A DNA stretch of 64,000 nucleotides from Cordia subcordata (GCA_028554755.1 JAPTOF010000003.1:4506501-4570500), one strand, 5' to 3'; numbered from the stretch's first letter, positions 10,536 to 23,050 are shown. The notes: generated from the sequence alone by a model not told the origin. Program-made: numbers and translations.

Positions 10536-11600
10536 TGGGGTATGCAGATTGAAGGGCTTTTTTCCCCTCTTGATTCGAGAGAGGTTTTTGTAGTCTAATA
10601 ATGTATATAATAAGAGTTAATCTCAAGACGTTTTATACAAAAGGTAAATAACACACCATTAGACTACAAAGCTAGTAGACAAAGACTGTTTCTCAACGAA
10701 ACAGATATTCTTGTTCATGTCAGTTTCAATGAGATCTCTCTATGTGGTGCATATTACAAAACACCGAGCATAAGCAACAGCTACATTACTAAAGGGTTTG
10801 GTGAAATATAAAAATCAGCCTGGCCAAGTATCACTTTCATGTGGCTATGTGGAAATCTTAGACAATGCAGTTAATAGCCCTATACCAAGAAATGTTACTA
10901 AAAATACAGCCCAATATACAAAATTCCGGTTATGCGCGAGATTCGAAAAATATTTGAAAGAGATTAAAAAGTACTTTAGATACAAGGGTATGTATTTTTT
11001 AGATAAGGTAAACATCATAACATGTGCTAATAACTTACCAAGTTGTGGAATGTGGGCACAACACGCACATGTACAGCCAAGACAACCTGGAAACAAATAA
11101 TGATATTTTTATAGGACGGTTGACATAGATGTTCCCCCATTATTTTGCTTTGTTTAATTTTTGACTTGTAGTATTCTTCTTAGTGGGAGTGATAACAAAA
11201 CTCGCAGGAATCTAGCTTTTGTGCTCCCTTACATGCATAACTGCAACTGAAGAAGAAATAGGGGAGAAAAGTAATGAAAATTCAGTCTTCACTGAAAACC
11301 AGGGGAAGAGATCTGTTGTGATTTCTTTTTTTTATCAGATAAAGTACTAGGCTTTTTGTAACTGATTTTGCAGTTTACACGTGTAAAAGTTGCATACATT
11401 TGATGCTGTGTCAGATAAGTTATAATAGAATAACTTCAAGTACACACAGATGATACTAGTTTTAGCTGGTGGGTTACATAGCTGCAGCTTTCTTAGGCTG
11501 TCCAAAGAAAGCTTTGTTGTTCTCAGCTGTAATTCATTCCCAAAAGGTTGTTTTTCATGCTTTGCTCTGAAGGGAACTTAACAGCCTGCTCTTCTGTAAG

Positions 11601-11890
11601 GTATTTTGCTCTTGAAAACTTTTTTGGATAACTTATGCCTTAATTTCTTTGTTTAGGTTCAAGAAACTTTGATCTCTTTATTTTGATTGGTGTTAGAATT
11701 TCTTGTTTTATACAGAATTGTAACCAGCACTTCTGCTTGTTCTTGTTTTGGCTTATGCCCTGGAGTCGTGCTTTATGTTCAGTCTGCTGTGGATTTATCT
11801 TGAAGTCTTGAATCTTATATCTATGAATTTTTAGGATTTTGGGTTAGTAAATTTAATTGTAACAAGGGTTTACATCTCTTGTATTTGTCA
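11601..11890 (+). other. Probable 5' UTR intron of coiled-coil gene
   Basis: A donor TGTAAG|GTATTT at 11600/11601 and an acceptor TTTGTCAG at 11883-11890 would leave a short 26-base leader before the ATG at 11917. Inferred from splice-like motifs only. Confidence 0.35.
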
Positions 11891-11916
11891 GAGTACGAGG
11901 ATTATTTTCTTAAGTA

Positions 11917-14756
11917 ATGGGTGAAAATGGGGTCTCAGATTCTAATGTGCTTAAATATGAGGGGACAAGTAGTAGTAGTAGCTTGTGTCCAATGTTTTTT
12001 GGTGTTTCTTGCGCGTTTTTCGCCCTTGAATTCATGTCGAAGCCTGGAAGTGAGGATGAGAAATGGTTAGAAGTGAGAAATAAAATGCTCCAGGGCAGTG
12101 CTCACCTCTTGGGTTTGCTTGTTTGGAGAGCTCAGAAGGAAGAAGCCAAGAATGGAAAATCTGAACTTCTCCTTAAGCTGGAGAATGCGCAGAGGGAGAT
12201 CAAAGAATTGAAGAAAAGAAGAAGCGAGGATGCAAAAGCTAATGAGAAAGTTGTACGCATCTTTGCAGCGCAAGAACAAGGATGGTTTAATGAGAGGAAG
12301 AAGCTTCGGCAGAAAATTGGAGCTCTCATTAATGAATTAAGAGTACTCGAGGCAAAGAAGGACAAGGTTATTTCTGAATTGAATGAAAAATTGCAGGAGA
12401 AAGAATTTCTATTGCAGACCAAGGATAAAAATCTTAAAGAAGAGGAGCAGAAGCAGCAGCAGCTGGAAGAAAAGCTGAACAAGGTTGAAGATATCGTGGA
12501 AGAATTGAGGGACAGCTCAAAGCGTGAAGCTCAGCGACATTCTGCTGAGATTACAAAGCACAAAACTGCTTTTATTGAGCTTGTCTCCAACCAGCGGCAG
12601 CTTGAAGCAGAGATGGCTCGGGTCCTCAGGCAATTTGAAGCGGCAAAAGATGAGCTAGATTCAGTATTGGAACAAAAGGAGCAGTCTGTTTTGATTGCAC
12701 AGAAATTATCCATGGAGCTTGTGAAGATGCACAAGGACTTGGAACAAAAAGACCAGATTCTGTCAGCTATGCTGAGGAAATCCAAGTTGGACACGGCGGA
12801 GAAGCAAATGCTCTTAAAGGAGATGAAATTATCAAAGGCTAAGAAAGAGCAAGCTGAGCTAGAAACAGAGAGGTGGAAGGGAGTTTCGGAGCCTAAGCAT
12901 GAAAGAGTGTCGTTAAGAAGCATCTTGTCCAAGCACACAAATTTCAAGTTGAATGCTGCTTCTGGTGGAAAAGGGGTACATTCAAATGAAGCGATGCCAT
13001 CATACCCTGGAATAACAAGATCATTTCAGATAGACCATTTTCCTGAATATGAGCACCCCGAGTGTGGAAAAGCTATTCCTGCCACTTCAGACCATTATTT
13101 GACCGGGCAAAATGGAGAAATAAGTAAGATTCACATTCTTGATGTCCAGTTGATTTTTGAAACTCATACCTAATCTCTTTTCCTTAACCTTGTACTCCAT
13201 GACCTGATACGAAATTGTCTCTCACATTTATTCCTTGCTACAATCTACGCTCCAATCAGTTTTTTCCAGTTTGCTGATTCTCTATTCTTCACAGTGAATA
13301 CTAAACAGTTGGAGGATTGGATTCAATCTGAGGCTGAAAAGTACAATCAGAGACATCATCTAGAAATAGATGCTTTCGCAGAACAGCTAAGATTGAAAGA
13401 TGAGAAATTAGAAGCCTCCCGCTGGCGTATGTTAAGCATGGAACTAGAGTCAAAGAGGCTGCAGACTCGTGTTGAAGAACTTAACCATAACATGGCACAG
13501 CTAAGGCAAGACAATATGGAATTGGAAGCTATACTATTGAATAGAGAAGAAGAATTACGTACCCTGAGAGAGGAGTTTGTGTTGCAGTTGAGCCCTCCAA
13601 ATTATCAGGCAACTAACTTAAACCCTTCTCTGCATGATCCTGCTATAGTTCCTGATTTAGTTTGGTCCAAAGTCAAGATCATCAAAAGAAAACCAGGGCA
13701 GAAAGAGCAAGAAATGAAGCTAACAAATGCAGATACACGTCCAGACATGGCAAGAAGTACAGAAGAAATTTCCACTAATAATCAGCCCAAGGATATAATT
13801 CTGACACTTCAATCTCCAGAGAAGAAGATTGAAGCTGGAAAAGCTCAGGGACCGGGCCCAGATTCCTTCCAAGACGAATGTGCTGAATCAGACACCGGTA
13901 AGAATGCTGAATCCTCCACATCAGTTGGCCAGTTTGCAGGTAAAAATGTTAATTCTGCGTGGAAGATGGATCTTCATGCTCTTGGAGTCTCATACAAGAT
14001 AAAAAGACTGAAGCAACAAATGATCATGCTAGAAAGGCTAACAGGAAAGCAAGAAAATAGTGAAATTGGTGAAGGCACTGATAAAAAAATGCCAGGCCAA
14101 AAAGGCTTCTACGCACTGTTGTCTTTGCTGAATAAACAAATTGGTCGATATCAGTCCCTTCAGGCGAAGATTGATGATCTCTGTGGGCGAATGGTAAGCT
14201 TCATTCTCAGGATTAACATATTGCATAAATTTCGACATAGCCAATCATCCGTGTTTGATATGAAAATGTTCTAGTGATCAAAATACTGATTTCGTTGAAA
14301 TGTAAAAACCATTTAGGGAACTTAGACACTGGGAGAAATCCACTCATATTTTGATTCCCGGAAGTTTATTCATATCAGTTTGTCATCGTTGTTACTTTTT
14401 GTTTGCAGCATAACCATGACTCGGATTCAAATTCTAAGAGGAGTTCAAAGATTGCAAGAACAGATGATGAAACCAAAATGCTGGAGCACTTTCTTGAAGA
14501 AACGTTTCAACTGCAGAGATACATAGTTGCGACAGGGCAAAAGTTGATGGAAGTTCAAGCCAAGATTGCCTCTGGATTCGTAGGTGCTTTAGAAACACTT
14601 GACAGGCCTGCTAGCCTTGACGTGAAGCGATTTGCTGATGGAATTAGAACTCTCTTTGGAGAAGTTCAAAGGGGCCTTGAAGTTCGGATAGCTCGAAGCA
14701 TTGGGGATCTTGAGGGGACATTGGCTTCAGATGGAATTGTACATACGAGAAAATAG
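11917..14756 (+). CDS. Long coiled-coil protein of unknown function (817 aa)
   Basis: Three exons, 11917-13123, 13295-14193 and 14409-14756, join in phase; the first junction splits an ATG codon (A|TG). The first 45 residues are Ser-rich and contain a short hydrophobic stretch (CPMFFGVSCAFFAL) that could associate with a membrane. Residues from about 65 to 330 are an almost continuous Glu/Lys/Leu-rich heptad region, predicted coiled coil. A second coiled-coil block opens exon 2 (about 405-500). A Ser/Pro/Lys-rich linker follows, then a helical C-terminal domain that includes LETLDRPASLDVKRFADGIR. It resembles plant proteins annotated loosely as myosin-heavy-chain-like or golgin-like, but no enzymatic motif is seen and I cannot assign a function. 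The start is the first ATG of an open frame and is preceded by an acceptor-like site. Confidence 0.85.
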
Positions 14757-14941
14757 TTATAAGACAATGAACAGATCAAGCTTAGTCTCTTTATGTCCTC
14801 TTATAAAATTTTCTGAAAAGTTGTATAGAAGTTTACAAGCAATACAGAAATCTTTCACATAATCAAATATCTTTATTTTATCGCTTACCTATATATCAAC
14901 TCAATCACAAGTTCTGTGTATAGTAAGAAGTGAAATTGTAG

Positions 14942-15049
14942 TGGTGATTAAGGGATAACTCAAGTGGTCGTGACTATCTCCATATAAGTGTGAGGTCTTG
15001 GATTCAATCCCCATGGGGGTGAGGCATCTAACACACGAAAAAAAAAAAG
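14942..15049 (+). mobile_element. SINE with A/B boxes, A-tail and target duplication
   Basis: A 108-base element downstream of the coiled-coil gene. An A-box-like TAACTCAAGTGG and a B-box-like GGATTCAATCC are spaced as in tRNA-derived SINEs, and the element ends in about eleven A. It is flanked by AGTGAAATTGTAG (14929-14941) and AGTGAAATTATAG (15050-15062), a 13-base duplication with one mismatch. The small divergence suggests a fairly recent insertion. Confidence 0.85.
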
Positions 15050-16169
15050 AGTGAAATTATAGCCACGTAACAACATGTTCTAACTTGTGATTACAAACAA
15101 TCTGATGTGTTTGTGCTCATAGGTCTTCTGTTTTCTTCAAGTATCCAAAGCAGCACATGACACTCTCTTCTGAGTGTGCTGATTTAGTTTTTGAGGTTCA
15201 GTATATCTGTTTATAGCAGCTTTATTAAGTGGATTTCTCAATACTATCACATTTAGTTAAAAAGGCTGCTTGTTGTACCAAACTTTTCGTTACATCAGTC
15301 TCTAGCTAAGGGTTAAGTTCATATTAATACAGTACATCGTCTGCAACTTGAATTTGTATTTTTACAAAAGACTGTTTCGCTACTCGAATCCTTGAAGATC
15401 ATCATTGTTTTCCCTACGAGACTTGGTACCCGGCTTCCAAACCGTGGAGGTTACCGGCTAGGATACATCTACCACTTGGTTGACAAATATCACACATTGA
15501 CGCACGAGGACTTACATCTGCATGGGTTTTAGCATCACGCGTGACATACTATCAATAAGGTCACATGTAATCCCTATTCAAGATGCCTAATACAAAGTTG
15601 AAAACTTGAATGGAACACAATTATATCCAACAAGAAGTTTACAGACAAACAATAGTAACTAAATAGGGGCAAAATAAAAAACTTATCAGTGAAGGGGCCA
15701 AAATTTATTTACGTATTTAAAAAAAAATCAGTGTCGAGATTCTATTAAGTAAAATAACAAGTTTTTCTCTCTTCTAATATGAGAGAGGTGGATAATATTA
15801 AACATCTTAAACATAAATATGGGGTGAAAGTCATTTACCCCCATCAGTTTTACAATAAAGCTCGAAATCCCCCATAAATTTTTAGTTTTTCCTATTTTTC
15901 CTTATGACACAAGTTTTATCAAACAATACCTTATATTGAAGGGTAATTTATTAATTTATCTTTTGAGTTATTATTGAGCTATTTAATTTTCATTTATTAT
16001 CCTTTATTCTTTTATTTTATATTTTAAAAATATTAACTTATTGTAAAAATGTTATGCATTGAATTAGGAAAAAATATTAGATACAATTAGATGTATGTGT
16101 GTGTGTATATATATAAAGATATATTTTAAATTCTTTTTGTCATTTGTACATAACATAAATTTTGTACAA

Positions 16170-16215
16170 TTATTATTATTATTATTCTTATTATTACTAC
16201 TACTACTACTACTAA
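16170..16215. repeat. Compound (ATT)n/(ACT)n microsatellite
   Basis: ATT units change into ACT units within one tract. Confidence 0.9.
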
Positions 16216-16449
16216 TGAATTAGCAAAATTATTAAAGAAAAACTCCGAACATAATAAAATTATGAAGGGATTGGTTCCTTCTTTTAACAGTAATATTCCT
16301 TTGCAACGGTTAAAAGGTTTTCCTTTTTGGTTTATTTTTGGCTGTTGATGTTCACTACAATCTTCGACGACCTTCTCATAAGCGGGTTGTTAGCTTGAGG
16401 TAACTAACTTAATGGGTATATAAGTATTTTTATTGTGTAAACCACAAAA

Positions 16450-16488
<39 letters not shown>
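16450..16488. repeat. (ATT)n microsatellite
   Basis: About thirteen ATT units without interruption. Confidence 0.95.
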
Positions 16489-18397
16489 GAAAAGTTAACT
16501 AATTGTAAAATAAATTATGTAGTAAGGTTACAAAGAAATTTGAATCAATTTGAATGTATATATTGGAGAAAGATATTTTAAAATGAATTTAATTTTTTTA
16601 TTGATATTTTGTGTAATCAATGTTATTTAATAAGCTATTTTTTCAAGATGTTTTTTTATATTATGAAATTAATTAATTTTTCGTGATTTTCTATTTGATA
16701 ATAAATTTATTTATTGAATTATTTTAATAATTTTTTTGACTATGATTATCTTTTATCTTAAAAAAGAGAAAAATGGCAATGATTTTAAGGCTTTGTTTGG
16801 TAAAATTTGAACTTATGAGGGAATTTGAGATTTAGAATAGAACTTAGGGAGAAATATAAGTAAAATTAGAAGGTCATAGGGGAGTTTAGAATTTATAATA
16901 GAACTCATGAAGGAAAATGGCATTTCCCCCATAAATAAGTGCACAAATTAAAATACTATTTAAAAAATAATATAAAATTGAGTAAAAAAAGCTTATTGTT
17001 GATTCAATTGATGAAATTAAGTTCTTCTATACCTTATGAAATTATCTAGCCAAAAATATAAATAACTTACATATGAAAAAATTGACTTAATAAATAAGTT
17101 CTCTATAAAAGAGTTCCTCAAAAATTTATAACCTTCTTAAATTTATCTTGTAAGGAAGGACTCTAAGTACTCAACTAGCAAAATAAATTAAACATTGTTA
17201 AAATTTATCCTCAATAATTATTTATGTTGCAAAAATTTGGTCATGAAATATCATCTATATAAAGAAAATGTATACTAAAAAATCATTGTGAGAAAAGCCT
17301 CAGACAAAAAAAGGAGTAAAAATCAAGGGAGCCATAATAAAATTTTAAAGAATTTTATATAAACAAGTATATCTCTTTTTAAAATTTGGGACGCAGATAT
17401 CCAACTTACCTTGAGCCATCTTAACAAATAACATAATTCTTTTTTAAAATCATAATTAAACACTAACTCAGAACTACAATAAGTTATAGTATATATATTA
17501 GTTAAGATCTTGCAAAAAAGATACTCATAAGTACTTTTTTTCCTTCTATATGTTGTTCATGGCAATACATATGGCATTCCATGTTATACATGCCACTAAT
17601 AATTAGGATCCTTTCATTTCTTTCGAAATTATCGTGTTGCAAATATGATGTAAATAACATTAATACAACTATGAGTACACAATCATATAAACTTTTCAAA
17701 TTTAGATATAGTCAACTTATTTATATACCATATATAAGCACGCATAGCATTACACAAATCATAACTTCTAGATTTGATATTTGAATGGTTGGACTCCTCT
17801 GATGACGAGGATATGCACAGACATATTATACAACAAAAGAAACACACAAAAATACATGAATTTTTTTGTGATTTAACCCTCTGCTTATATTCGCAAAAAA
17901 AAAAAAATCGTAATCTAGATCAATTACATAGAAAAGATATTTTCTAGGGTGAAAAACTAGACCCTACATCTCAATAATCAAAATCACCCATTTCCTCTCA
18001 GTTACACCCTTTCTCAATTGTAGAGTAGAAGTGTGATTGTGAAATATCTTCTCAAGCTAAAAGTGATATAATTTAAAACGACGAAATATTTTCGTCCAGG
18101 ACAAGGATTCTCTCCCGAATCAATCTTATTAACCTAATCACCTCTCCAGCTTGTCTTCGGTATAAGCTTTGGCTTTGCACTCAAGATGCAACCAAATACA
18201 CCACTCATATTTAGTCTTGCAAGTTGACATATTCTTTTAAACATGTGGTAGTAAAACGGAATCTAAAACCTTTAATACTTAAATTTTAATATATGTATAT
18301 TAATCCACCAACTCATTTATTAATTTGATAACGGCCAGTTTCAGTCAGAAAATATAAAAAGTGCAAACTATTAATGGTTAATTGATGGTGAAAGTAA

Positions 18398-18514
18398 GAA
18401 GGTGTTTGGCTTTGTTTATTTGGTGCTTATAAATATTTAAATAATAAAAAATATTTTAAAAAATATTTTTTTAAATATCTATAAGCATCGAAAATAAGCA
18501 AACCAAACACCCTC
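18398..18514. mobile_element. Small Tourist-like MITE, family B
   Basis: A 117-base element with ends GAAGGTGTTTGGCTTTG and AACCAAACACCCTC and a perfect TAA duplication at 18395-18397 and 18515-18517. The GGTGCTTATAAATATTTAAA motif inside matches the copy at 8603. Confidence 0.8.
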
Positions 18515-19189
18515 TAAAGTCATATCATGACCCAGAAACCGTTAAAATAAAGTTGGGCAAGTTCAGACAAAAAAAAAAAAAAGTTTGGGCAAGTGAAAAC
18601 TGACAAAAGTGTGAGCAATTTCATTTCATGATGCGGCTAGTAATTGAAAAGCAGAAAGATAAGTAGGGCCTGAAAGGCTCAATAATATAGCCGCCCTTTT
18701 TTCTATGGGCCATGTATTAATTCTTGCTTTTCTTATATTTAAATAAATTCCATTTAAATATATCACATCATCAGGTGTGCATTTAGTCGTATATGCTCAT
18801 TGAATGAGATCGTTTACAATAATTGTATGAAAGGCGAGTTTATCCCAAAAATTTTACTTGGAACAAGCATGACACCTTGAAGAGCTTTTTTGGGTTAGTT
18901 TTTCTCAAAAATGTTTTCTTTTAAAACTCTTGAAAAAGTTTTTTTTGAAATTTTAATTTTTTATTTTTTAAAATAGATGAAATTGAACTTTTTTATAATG
19001 TTAATTTCTATTTAAAATATAATTTAAATACATTTTTAAAAAATTTAAAGAAAAATATTTTTCAGAAAAGAAAGTCAATTCAAAGAGTACTAAAACTAGC
19101 CTATTGCACAAAGTCAACAAGTTATATACTAAGCCAAATATTACTAAAGCATATCAACTAGAGAAGTTATACGATGCACTTTAAGGACT

Positions 19190-19440
19190 ACACCCACTAA
19201 GTACTGTTTACTTTCAGTAAATAAAGATCATAAAGTTTATCAACAAATAGTATAAAAATTCTAAACAAGCACGTTAATTAAATTGTTTATAACTTTTATT
19301 AGTTCACCACTGAACATATATTTGTTCACTACTCTTACGCACACATATACACAAAAACACATTCACTCATACAGCCCACACAGAATTAATATTGTGAACA
19401 AATAGTATTAATATTTTGAAAAAACATTATTAATATTATG
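19190..19440. repeat. Dispersed repeat, copy 1
   Basis: Matches the sequence at about 58545-58800 over some 250 bases by eye. Shared blocks include ACAAATAGTATAAAAATT, CAAGCACGTTAATTAAATTGTT (ACACGTCAATTAAATTATT in the other) and ATATATTTGTTCAC. No coding capacity; class unknown. Confidence 0.55.
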
Positions 19441-19564
19441 AAAAAAGGTGAAGGAGCACGAGGAAACATGTTGGTGAAAGAACATGGTAAATGGAATCAC
19501 TAGCGCTATAACATTATGTACTGATTTAGAATATATATTGTGTTCATTATATACTTATTTGAAA

Positions 19565-20056
19565 GGGTAAATTTCACAATTAGTCTCCATTGTTTCCTTT
19601 TCTTTTAAATTGGTATCTATTGTCTTAAAATATTCAATCTAGTCCTTAATATTTTACAAAAGAATTTAAATTAGTCTTCAATGTTTCACAAATATAATCA
19701 AATTAATCTTATTATTTAAAAATATTAATATTAGTTTTCAATGTTTCACAAAAATAATCAAACTAGTCCTCATTGTTTGAATGAAAGTTTATATGAGTCT
19801 TTAATGTTTTACAAACTTACTTAAATTAGTCCAAATTTTTTATTTATTTTTCTTTAAATAGGGACTAATTTGAATAAATTTATAAAATATTAAGGATTAA
19901 CATGCTTTTTTTAAAAATAATGAGGACTAGTTTGACTATTTTTGTGAAACGAATATTTCTAAACAATAGGGATTAATTTAACTAATTTTTTAAAATAATA
20001 AGAATTAATTTGAAAAAATAAAAAATAATAGGAATCTATTACAAAATTAACCTTTA
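19565..20056. mobile_element. Long foldback element, family D
   Basis: The left arm starts GGGTAAATTTCACAATTAGTC and repeats a CAAA/TTAGTCCTTAAT cadence. The right arm carries the inverted version (GGACTAGTTTGACTATTTTTGTGAAA) and ends near ATTACAAAATTAACC. The arms span most of the element. Related copies are at 21788 and 31475. Confidence 0.6.
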
Positions 20057-20185
20057 TTTAGATCTTAAAATTTAATATACTTTTCAAATTTAAAATTTTA
20101 AATAAACATACGATAAACACAGCAAAAACATGAATACATTTTTATGTCACTTCCAGTCTCCCGCCCTGTGGAAAACGCTTTAAAA

Positions 20186-20412
20186 GGCATGTTTGTATTG
20201 GCTTTTTTCAAAGAAAAAATACTTTTTTTTCTTAAAAAATCTACATTAAATTTGCAATAATTATTTGATTTGGCTTCTAAAAAAGCTGAAACTCTGAAAA
20301 AAGCTCAAATATAGCTTTTTGTAGGAGTCAAAATTTTTAGCTTATAAAAAAAAGCTGCTTTTCAAAAGTTGTTAAAAAAGCGTTTTTAACAAAAGCCAAT
20401 CTAAACGGGCCC
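20186..20412. mobile_element. PIF/Harbinger-like MITE, family A (decayed left end)
   Basis: Left end GGCATGTTTGTATTGGC, right end GCCAATCTAAACGGGCCC. The AGCTGAAACTCTGAAAAAAGCTC core matches the other family A copies. The flanking duplication is not clear. Confidence 0.65.
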
Positions 20413-20508
20413 AAAATATCCGTGCGTTCATAGACAATTCGTCATACACAGTGAGTACGAAAGAGCAAGCCGTACATGCTTGTAAAATGAAACCCGCACC
20501 ACATGAAC

Positions 20509-21224
20509 TAGGGGTATTCATTGGGGATTCCCCACCCCAGTCAACATAATTTTTTTTCCTGAAATAATATTTGGGGAAGGATCTTTGTTTCGTTCCCCGC
20601 CCCAATTCACCAACGGGGACTACATTTTGGGGAATTGGGGAATAGGAAAAAATGAACGAGGATCGAGGATCGGAAAATCTCTGAAAACATACCATCATAA
20701 TTAACTACATAGACCATAGCTTCAAACCACAACATAGATAAAGTATATAAACTATAGTTTCAAACGACAACGTAAATAAAGTACATAGACTATAGTCTCA
20801 TAAGTTATAATTAGTCAATCATAGCACACATAAAAAGTCCAAAGCATAAATAAAAAATATTATTTTAACAAGTTGCCGATAACCATTCATCTCCGTTGTC
20901 CATTACTCCATGAACCTTTAAATCTTAATCATTGTTTTTGTTGGTTCAATGCTAATTTTGATATGTCTAAGAAATAAAAAACCAAATATAGTATATAATG
21001 TGTTAAATATATATATATATATATATATAAGAAAATAAAATAAGTAGTTTGGGTTTTTGGGAATTCTCCAAATAAAAAAATTATACCGTTCCCCAACCCG
21101 ATTCTCTAATATTTTTCCCCATCCTCGATATTTTTTCCCCATTCCCCATTTCCCCAAACCCGATTTCCCCGAACCCGAAGTTTCGGGTCGGTAATCGGGT
21201 TTCTCCAAATAATGCACAGCCCTA
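20509..21224. mobile_element. Non-autonomous hAT-like transposon, 716 bp
   Basis: Ends TAGGGGTATTCAT and ATGCACAGCCCTA are imperfect inverted repeats. The flanks ACATGAAC (20501-20508) and ACATGGAC (21225-21232) form an 8-base target duplication with one mismatch, as expected for hAT elements. Subterminal GGGGAATCCCC/CCCGAACCCGAA blocks are repeated and inverted. No transposase frame is present; the 108- and 99-codon minus-strand frames here are incidental. Confidence 0.85.
21007..21030. repeat. (AT)n microsatellite inside the hAT-like element
   Basis: About twelve AT units. Confidence 0.9.
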
Positions 21225-21329
21225 ACATGGACAATGTGGTTTGATTATAAGACTAACCCACCAACCAAAAATCTACGTAATTGAAAATTAGGGCCAATGA
21301 CAAGCATGATTTAGTTGACACACTTCTTA

Positions 21330-21552
21330 GGGCTCGTTTGAATTGGTTTTTTTTCAAAAATATTTTTTAACGGTTTAAAAAAAAGTATTTTTTTGAGAAA
21401 CTAAAATTTCTGACTTCTGGAAAAAAAAAAAGCTTTAAATAAGTTGTTTCAAAGTTTCAGTTTTTTTTAAAAGCCAAACCAAATTATTGTAGTAAAAAAG
21501 AATAGATTTAAAAAAAATACCTTTTTCGGAAAAAAAAAATCCAAACAAGCCC
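21330..21552. mobile_element. PIF/Harbinger-like MITE, family A
   Basis: A 223-base element with ends GGGCTCGTTTGAATTGG and ATCCAAACAAGCCC and a perfect TTA duplication at 21327-21329 and 21553-21555. Confidence 0.85.
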
Positions 21553-21787
21553 TTAGAGTCTATTTGGCAAGTCCAAACGTACTTATAATTCGAAAAATCT
21601 AATGACATGTTTGGTTTAACTGCTTATAAATCGTTTTTAAGCATTTATAAGTAAGAAAAAATAAGCCAGCAACACCTTCTTTTTCTTTAGAGCAAGCGAG
21701 CTTAATTATAAGCACTATCGTTGGACTAAACATAAAGACTTCTTTTGCCCTTTGAAAATTTGAATCACCGATTAGATAATTTTCAAC

Positions 21788-22286
21788 GGTTAATTCACAA
21801 TAGGTCCCTATTGTTTGCTCATTTTCCTAAATTAGTCCTCATTGTTTTAAAAAAATTCAAATTAATCCTTAATATTTTGCAAATATAGCCAAAATAGTCC
21901 CTATTGTTTAAAAATATTTATATTAATCGTTAATGTTTCACAAAGATAGCCAAACTAGTTCTTATGTTTGAGAAAAAATCATATTAGTCTTCAATGTTTT
22001 ACAAATTTAATCAAATTAGTCCTTGTTTAAAAAAAAAAATTGAATAAAAAAGATTGGGACTAATATGAGTAAGCTTAAGGGATTAGTTTGACTATTTTTC
22101 GTAAAACATTGATGACCAATGTGAACGTTTTCAAATAATGGGGACTAATTTGGTCATATTCGTGAAATATTGAGGATTTATTTAAATATTTTGTAAAACA
22201 TTAAGGATTAAATTGAATGGTTTAAAACAAGGAGACTAATTTGAAAAATGAGGAAATAATGGGGGTCTAATTGTGAAATTTTCCCA
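21788..22286. mobile_element. Long foldback element, family D
   Basis: The left end TTAATTCACAATAGGTCCCTATTG is mirrored by the right end AATGGGGGTCTAATTGTGAAATTTTCCC. The internal TTAGTCCTCATTGTTT/AACAAGGAGACTAATTTG cadence matches the copy at 19565. Confidence 0.6.
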
Positions 22287-22419
22287 TTTTACAACATTAA
22301 TTAGTGATTCGGGATTTTACTTGAAAAAGAAAAAGTTCCAGGTAATTGTTTAAAAACAATAGCTGAAGATTGTATATGATTAGGAAATTCAAAAAATCTC
22401 TTTTGAATTTAGCCATCTT

Positions 22420-22525
22420 GTGGGCTTGGGATGTTAAGGAAAGATAATCTGTAAAGGTGCATTCCCTGTTTTGTTTGTTCGGTTTATGTCAATGAATGTT
22501 TTTACTTGCCTAGAAAAAAAAGAAA
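22420..22525 (+). mobile_element. LINE-like 3' tail
   Basis: TTTGTTTGTTCGGTTTATGT followed by CAATGAATGTTTTTACTTGCC and an A-run resembles the 3' end of plant LINEs. No coding part recognised. Confidence 0.35.
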
Positions 22526-23013
22526 AACAATAGCTAAAGATTATTTTAGTTAATTTAACTAGCATGGTCACTTAAAAGTGATTACTCATCAAACATATTA
22601 CTAATTTATAGACACATATTATTTAGGCAATTCTTTATTTGTTTTCTCACTTATAAATATCAAATCTATTCATAAACACGCAAAAGTAAGCAATTGGAGC
22701 CCCTTTTTCTCCAGCAAAAGTTGTGTAGCGTGCCTTTTAAGGCCATAGAAAACGAAAAATATTTTGAAATCGATGCACGCTCCAAAACCTAAACGGCATT
22801 TGTGGTTCTTGTCGGTTGAGTTATTCATGGGGTCCAAATATTTTTTTCTTTTTTTTTATGTTGAAAAATTTATCATTTTCGAATGTGGTTGTGAATGCCA
22901 AGTATGAAAAATTTATCTTTTTTTTTTAATGTGGTAGTGATATGCCAACAATTTTAGGTGTTCAGTACATAGAATCAAGTCCAAATTAAATTATTTTCTT
23001 TGTGACATACATG

Positions 23014-23017
<4 letters not shown>

Positions 23018-23050
<33 letters not shown>
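23018..23050. repeat. (AT)n microsatellite
   Basis: About sixteen AT units. Confidence 0.95.

Larger units (their letters stand above)
5118..11600. other. Intergenic region rich in repeats, no convincing gene
   Basis: AT-rich sequence with a Helitron 3' end, an 80-base tandem repeat, microsatellites, a LINE-like tail, two Harbinger-type MITEs, one small Tourist-like MITE, a foldback element and a tandem TTTGTTCATTA-rich repeat, each listed separately. Open frames here are short. The longest ones near 10.3-11.1 kb are not recognised. Confidence 0.7.

Noticed and set aside
12132..12947. Minus-strand frames of 116 and 138 codons
   Set aside because: They are antisense shadows of the Glu/Lys-rich coiled-coil exon (Phe/Ser/Leu-rich translation).
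20372..21217. Minus-strand frames of 108 and 99 codons
   Set aside because: They lie in the hAT-like element and adjoining MITE and do not resemble a transposase.
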